Origin: Parascedosporium putredinis
Lineage: Eukaryota; Ascomycota; Sordariomycetes; Microascales; Microascaceae
Direction of reading: 5' to 3'
DNA: 64,000 nt
Assembly: GCA_949357655.1 (NCBI GenBank)
Contig: CASHTG010000001.1
Location: 2,418,001-2,482,000 of the forward strand
The translations under genes were made by a program, and so were the position numbers. This document shows positions 58,425-64,000 of this stretch, one piece after another. The notes under the pieces were generated by a model that had not been told where the DNA came from, searched no databases, and saw only the letters and a program-made list of their open reading frames with translations. Position 1 is the first letter of the stretch. Each line of letters begins with the position of its first letter.

Positions 58425-61400
58425 TTAGTCCATCTTCTTTCGCTTAGTTGGTCGTTTGTTCCCTTCCTCTCCTTCAACAAAATGGTTCTTGTCCAGTTGG
58501 TGTTGCCGGAGATTGTCCGGTCGATTCTTATACTGGCTGGTGCATCCCGGATACGGACACTTGTAGATTCGGGGAGGCTCCTGGGAGTGTTGTAGCTTCT
58601 TATGTTTAGCCATGCTACCTTTGAACCATTGCGGATCTCCCTTTGGTCGATAGCCGCAGATGTCACAACAAGCGTCCGCTTCGATCTTCTGGGACTCGCA
58701 AGAAGATTCTGAGGAGATGCCGCCATTTTGTACTACGCAGTCCAGTAAAGGCTCCGATGGGGACGACATGCTGCTCTGGGAGGTGCCCTTCGTAGAAGCT
58801 ACTGTTGAACCCTGGAGAGGAGACTCGATATCTGATGAAACACCGGATAGGAGGGCAGCGTCCTCTTTGTCAAAAATAAATTGGGTGTCGAGCGAATCTA
58901 ACATGTAGCCGAGGTCATGAGATGCTTGGGGGATGCAGACGTGAAAGCAGACTCCACCAACCGGATGGCGTGCAGGTAGTAAATGGCGCGAGGAGCGGAC
59001 CCCAGCGAAGTATCGGCGTAGAGAGCGTCAAAATGACGTCGCACAAACGGGGAGTATTCCTTCAAGAAGGTTGCGGGCGGTAACGAGTGCTATAGCAGAG
59101 TTAGCGGCTGGAAGATCCCATCGATGGGCGGCTAGAAGGCCAAGAAAAGCCTCTCACTTACACTAGCAGCCTGGAGAAGCTCCAGCTCCGCCCTTCGAAC
59201 CGTCGCGATCTGTCCCTCCAGGAGGAGGTTATTGACAGATAAAAGAGTAGCAGACAGCCCGGGTACATGGACGAACTTTTGGCGCACAGCGTTGACAGTC
59301 AAGCCAACTGATATTGAAAAGGTCGGATCATTAACCCTAGAAAGTAGGCTTGCTTCCTTGAGATGTGTAGTCCAAAGCTCTGAGGCCAGGCCTTGCAGGG
59401 TTTCGGAGCCCGCCCTGGACAGAAGCGAGTGTTCCAGTTCTAGATTATAGAATAACGATGATTAGCGCACAAGGGGCGGGCTCGCGGGGAGGAAGGGCAG
59501 AAACTCACCATCGAGAAGGCGTTGAACGACACCAACAAGAAGATCCGGCGTATAAGTGCCGTTATCCGTTCCCCTCATCGGCTCCTTACCATTCCTGAGC
59601 CCAGGTTCACCAGATTGACAATTGTTGGCGAGAGATGAAGGGCAGAACAGACCCAGGCTTGTCGACGCATACGATTCAAAGTTGTCGGGTTGCCATATGG
59701 CGCGGGTAACCTCGAGATATTCTTTCGGAGATGCCACTGTAAAGCAGCGGGTATAACTGGCGGCTTGAGTAAAAAGATCGTGAGAAAAAGCGGGGCATCA
59801 TCCTCATGTAGCACAAGGAAGTATGAATAAGCGACGTGGACAAAACAAAGTAATTCGAAAGGGGAGCTCGGTGCATTCCCGTCCAAAATGCGGGCTAGAG
59901 CGGCGTGACCGCTTGCTGCAATATCCTGGGGCTCTGTGCTGAGGAAGAGGAGTGCGAGTGGGTTGGTTCGTAGATGCTGGAGCTTCGTCTTTGACGAGGA
60001 GATATGAGCGAGCAGCGTCTCCCAGGCAGCGGTGATGAGTGAAGAAGGGTCGGTACGAGAGGGCTCGTGGGCAGCAAGAGAAGACGCCGCCCCCGTTGAA
60101 TAGGGTAGGACGTTGACTTCCGGAGCAAGAGGCTTGGATAAATCCGCGAGGGTGTGGCACAAGGCGGGTTCGTCATCGCAGGTTTCGAGCGTGAAGAGCG
60201 CGGCGGACTCCAAAAGATCATCAGGTACGTTGGGGATTGAGCTAAAGGGGGTATCTGCTGGAAGCTCCGAAATGACGTCTGGAAGTATGAGATCACCATC
60301 CAACGGAGTGCCAAAAGGTGGTGTTGGGTGAAGGCTGTCAATTTCGTATGCGGGTTGGCAGAGCAAGTTCGACATGGGGGAGTCTAGGTCCACTTCCATG
60401 CCAGAAGCAATCGGCCAAATATCATTCCACTCAGAAGGGAGATGGAGACTTCAGTATTGACAGTGTCAACAGAGTCGGTTGTGCTTGTGCTACTGGTGCT
60501 GTTGGTACTGTTCGTGCTCGAACTGCTCGCGTTAGAACGAAGCGAGGAGCTAGGAGCCAAAGTCTTGCTGCGTGTTTTCGCGCGGCGATCGTCGCCCATA
60601 TGAGAACCAATAGATATGATGGATCTCCTGTCGCCCGCAGGAAACTCAAACGGAATGTAAGCAGCAGGATCGTTGATCCAGGTCATCACAGTGCTGTCGT
60701 GGCAGGCCGGATTCATGAGACTATTGTCCAGCTCTGCAGGAATGACGCATGAGGGGACGCTCTCTGGTAAAGCAGTATCGAAAAATGGGGATGGCTCAGG
60801 TTGAAGTGTTGGTTTGGGAGACTGTAGGTAGGTTCGTACACGTGAGGGCTGGGCTCGACGGGGAGGCTCGACAGAGGGGATCTCCACCGAATCAATCTCG
60901 TGGATCTGGGAGGTGGTGCAGAGCTCAATCGCCAAGGAGTCGTAGCTAGGAGGAGGGACGAGGTCATCGTCAGGCAGGGGATTGTGCATGACATCCTTCT
61001 TCGCCTTGTGTCCTATGGAGGTAAAAAGGTCTTGGCCATGGAGAGCATCTTCCGACGCTTGGTAGGATGGCCTAAACATTTTTACACTTGGCGTCGGTAA
61101 AAATCTCAACCTTCCCACATTCGTAACACCAGTACTCGCCAGACTCCAACTCTTCGCAGGAGTAGAGATGCCGAAGCATGAGCTCATGATTAGAGAAGCG
61201 CTTCCGACATCGTAGCAAGGGACACTCTAGACGATCGGCTGATGATAAACGTTGGGACGCATTGCGCTTCACAGCAGCCCAGACCACAAAACGATTCAAA
61301 GCACAGTCGTCGCGCGGAACCTCGCGTGTTCTGTTGCATCTCCAAGGTTAGTTGCGAGAGAATAGGGCGTGTAGAAGAAGCATCGCGAGGGTTTCTTCCC

Positions 61401-61737
61401 GTGCGGCCGGAAGGTGATAGGAATGGGAGCGCATCGAATCATTGAGCAAGGTAGATGGGGAAGCAAAAAAAAAAAAAAAAGAAAAGAAAAAAGGCGAGAG
61501 AGACCAGCAACGAGATCGTGGACATAGATTGCAAGATCACACTTACACACAGGACAAGGGAGCATGCGGCGGTGACTCTGAAGAAGATGATGCTGTAGAT
61601 ACTGAAGAAGCTCTTGACCGCCTGAGGCCTAAGCGACTAAACGAAGGCGACCGAGTAGAAAGGCGGAGGACGGATAATGAAGACGACGGTTGGTCGCCAA
61701 CAATGGACAAAGAAAGGCGTGGCTTTTCTGTGTCCAT
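58425..61737 (-). CDS. C2H2 zinc-finger transcriptional regulator
   Basis: Fungal C2H2 finger protein of about 900 aa. The N-terminus MDTEKPRLSLSIVGDQ (61737) is Ser-rich, then LPCPVCKCDLAIYVHDL, an intron with branch point ctaac and acceptor caacag near 61335, and a Cys/His-rich module: LNRFVVWAAVKRNASQRLSS, LECPLLRCRKRFSNHELMLR, YWCYECGKVEIFTDAKCKKC, LGHPTKRRKMLSMAK. A long acidic/Ser-Pro middle region follows (MEVDLDSPMSNLLCQPAYEI), then helical segments (LEHSLLSRAGSETLQGLASE) and a C-terminal part with CDICGYRPKG, an FKGSMAKHKKLQH finger, YKCPYPGCTSQYKNRPDNLR and a basic end KRPTKRKKMD that could be a nuclear signal. Several frame breaks need one extra base: near 61560, T5 61079-61083, near 61045, 60432 and 58940. 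Further introns lie near 59440-59589 and 59090-59160. Target genes unknown. Confidence 0.75.
61465..61480. repeat. Poly(A) run within the C2H2 gene's first intron
   Basis: About 16 A on the plus strand, inside the predicted first intron of the C2H2 gene (a T-rich intron tract in the coding sense). Confidence 0.8.
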
Positions 61738-64000
61738 GGTGAGCGATGGACGTGTTGCGGGGCGGGCGGTAAGTGGAGACGGAGACGTGGGAAAGGATAA
61801 TGAGACGAGAGAGAAAGAGAGAGATATTGGTGAGTGTCTACGAAGAACAGCGAGTAGTGCAACCTCTTCCCATTTTTGTAATCTCTCAAATCCTGGAGAA
61901 AATGGGGTGCCTAGATGAATAAAAAATAATTCTCCACGATTAAGGCTGGGTTGAGAGAGGGGAGGGTGCACCAGATGAGACGAGACGAAGAGACGGCTAG
62001 AAGCTTGTTTGGTCCTGAGGGGTGAAAGAGGGAGTTGGAGTGAGGCGAGCGGGAGGTGAGACTGCGGAATTTGACAATTGATGTAGGACTTGTCGAGCTA
62101 GGACTTGATCAATGTTGGAGTGACAGAAGTCCGCATTCCGGCAGAGGTTGGCGGGGTCGAATTACGCCAGCGTCGAGGGGTGGGGGAAGGAGCACTTGAG
62201 GGAAGGCAGCAGGGGTCGACACACGGCTCAGAGCAGCACCAGCAGCACCAGCAGCACCAGCAGTATTGATCTCAGACAGCGCGTACATTCAATACATTCA
62301 CAAGGCTTCCGCAAACTTCAGAGTCGGCCGCGTTCGAACCTGATCCAGCTTGAGCACGCAAAGCCAATCGTGGCGGAGGAAATTCAAGAGGGAGGGAAAT
62401 CGGAGGAGCCAAGCCAGTAAGGTACTTGTAGATGTCGATTGTCTCCGGCTAGATTCTTGGAAGTCTGTGCCGTCGTGTCCGAGGAGGTACACAATAATTC
62501 TCGAGCTGACGGTCAGAGACCAAGCCCTACCGATCCATCTCTCGGCTTGGCACATGGACAGGGGCTGGGTTGGGGTCGGGGTCGTGGATCTCGTTCGTAT
62601 TATCAGTGACAAACAAGCTCGAGCTTCGGACACCACCGAGGAGGGAATGGAGATTGCGTCGCAGTCCCTCCCTGGACTTGACGTCAAAATGGCATGTCTC
62701 TCTTGCCTAGCCCATCAATCCAGCAAGCGCCAGAGTAAGTCGGGAAGGGGCCAGCACGTTTGAGAGAAACACCGAGGCGCAAGGCAGAAAGCAAGGATCT
62801 CAGCGATTTACAAGGACGTCGACTGCTCCGCTGGTGGACCACTCGTCCAAGTCCAAGACGAAAGTACCTGTCGATCTGGAAATACAAAGAAGAAAACACG
62901 AATAATAGATTGGCTTCGACGGCATCACCATCATCCCCATGCTGAGCACAAATTTGTCCCCTTGGATCTCTTGGCCATCGAATAACTCACCAATCCCCGC
63001 CTTCTTCACAATATGTTGGACTCGTAGTCCATCTTGTGGTGGGCATCAGCGCAAACATCAACGAAGGAACGGGTCAGCGGTGGGATCTTGCTCATTCTTG
63101 GGTGCGTGCCTTGGGCCCGGCATGAGAATCTGTTCCGGGCTGCCGTGGCTGGGGAGGGAGCTCGGCACAATAAGGATCCGCGTGTTCGGTCCATTTTGGT
63201 AAGGAATGCGAGCCCGGTGAGTGAAAAGAAGGGGAAAAACACTAGGGAAGTACCGTGCCATGGCGCACCAGGCCAGGCCACCTCGATCCTAATTAACCAA
63301 GTGAGCCAGACACTCAAGAGCTAGACCAATCAAAACGGGGTTCCAGGCCATTCTCCCTTTCCTGCCCGCACAGCCACAGCACCGCCATCATGGGGAACCT
63401 CACCACAGCACAACGTCCTTCGCCTTCGCTTCCAAAGGTGGCACAAATTGATAATTGATGAGCTGGTGGCTCTAAAGAGGTGGTGATGATGTGTGAGAAT
63501 GGTCCATTTCTTATCGATTCCATGCCGTGAAACCGCCCCAAGCCCTGCCTCTCCCTTCCCGGACCCCCACACCACAGAGCAGCGCTTCTTCAGCAGCAGT
63601 TGGAATGAGAAAGGGCGCTTCGATGGAGAAAATTCAATGTCTGCTTAGCAAAGGACCAACGTATGAACATATACTAGATTGGATTCATATAGAGCTCTTG
63701 CCCTTGTCATCGGAGCTCTCTTTGCAGTGCCTCGGCCTTTGACATCGGGGTATCCACCCACGCCTAAGGCCACTTCCCAAACTTGTTGGCTTGAACTACC
63801 AAAACCAGGGCACGAATTGAATATATATGCCGAGGGGCTAGAAGTAGCAAATTAAGAAGAACCTAAAGGTGACTGAAGTGATAGCTCTACTGATTTCCAG
63901 TCCCTTTGACTTTGATTGTGTCAAAAGGGACATGGGCCGTCTTGGATCACATCCGCCTCACGCACTTTGTCGAAAGCTTTTTCGAGGGAGCAAGGAGGAT
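61738..64000. other. Terminal region, no gene supported
   Basis: Upstream side of the C2H2 gene. Contains the AGCAGCACC repeat at 62232-62263. Short frames on both strands have no recognisable domain. Confidence 0.35.
62232..62263. repeat. 9-bp tandem repeat (agcagcacc)
   Basis: A little over three copies of agcagcacc, about 500 bp upstream of the C2H2 gene start. Confidence 0.9.

Noticed and set aside
1999..61737. Programmed ribosomal frameshifting or mass pseudogenisation as the cause of the broken frames
   Set aside because: Breaks occur in unrelated genes, many times per gene, all with the same sign and at plain homopolymers; no slippery-heptamer context is needed to explain them.
1..64000. 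Transposons, RIP-mutated repeats, CRISPR arrays and telomeric repeats
   Set aside because: No transposase, long terminal repeats or RIP-like AT-rich mutated copies were recognised; CRISPR is not expected in fungi and no array is present; no TTAGGG tracts seen.

Overview
The window comes from the nuclear genome of a filamentous ascomycete (Pezizomycotina, most likely Sordariomycetes). The evidence is short introns of about 50-170 nt with GTRNGT donors, CTAAC-like branch points and YAG acceptors, together with fungus-type proteins: a NUDA/RO-1-type dynein heavy chain, a fungal DUF1774 membrane protein, a mitochondrial MSS116-like helicase and an AlkB protein carrying a GRF zinc finger. Genes lie on both strands with no operons, no CRISPR and no complete mobile element. 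I cannot name a genus.

Layout. 2.0-3.2 kb: small conserved membrane protein (+). 4.2-6.3 kb: mitochondrial DEAD-box helicase (-). 7.1-8.3 kb: peroxin 7 (-). 9.0-9.4 kb: doubtful small membrane protein (+). 10.2-11.3 kb: secreted/single-pass Ser/Thr-rich protein (+). 12.2-13.5 kb: AlkB-type dioxygenase (+), facing a two-domain GFA/CENP-V-fold protein (-, 13.7-15.0 kb). 15.0-18.8 kb: no supported gene. 18.8-20.4 kb: secreted glucose/sorbosone dehydrogenase-like protein (+). 21.7-22.3 kb: single-pass membrane protein (+). 24.1-24.9 kb: SnoaL-like protein with a C-terminal membrane segment (+). 25.3-26.9 kb: weak candidate gene (-). 27.1-28.7 kb: aldo-keto reductase (+). 29.2-29.7 kb: phosphopantetheinyl transferase (-). 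30.7-31.8 kb: DUF1774 protein (-). 31.8-36.6 kb: no supported gene. 36.6-38.2 kb: unrecognised protein of about 500 aa (+). 39.0-52.2 kb: cytoplasmic dynein heavy chain (-). 54.8-56.7 kb: FAR1-type DNA-binding protein with a His/Gln repeat domain (-). 58.4-61.7 kb: C2H2 zinc-finger regulator (-). 61.7-64.0 kb: no supported gene.

The main structural observation is that nearly every conserved gene is broken by one or more single-base deletions, almost all at C/G (occasionally A/T) homopolymers of 4-6 bases. Restoring one base (two at one site) rejoins the known protein each time, and I found no case needing a base removed. This looks like homopolymer under-calling in the assembly rather than pseudogenisation, and it limits gene finding in the apparently empty regions. 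Two genes, the phosphopantetheinyl transferase and the DUF1774 protein, read through cleanly.

Most genes are housekeeping: mitochondrial RNA handling, peroxisomal import, carrier-protein activation, microtubule transport and DNA/RNA dealkylation. The most interesting local arrangement is the tail-to-tail AlkB / tandem-GFA pair, since AlkB chemistry releases formaldehyde and the GFA fold was named for formaldehyde handling. No clearly new multi-gene system was found.
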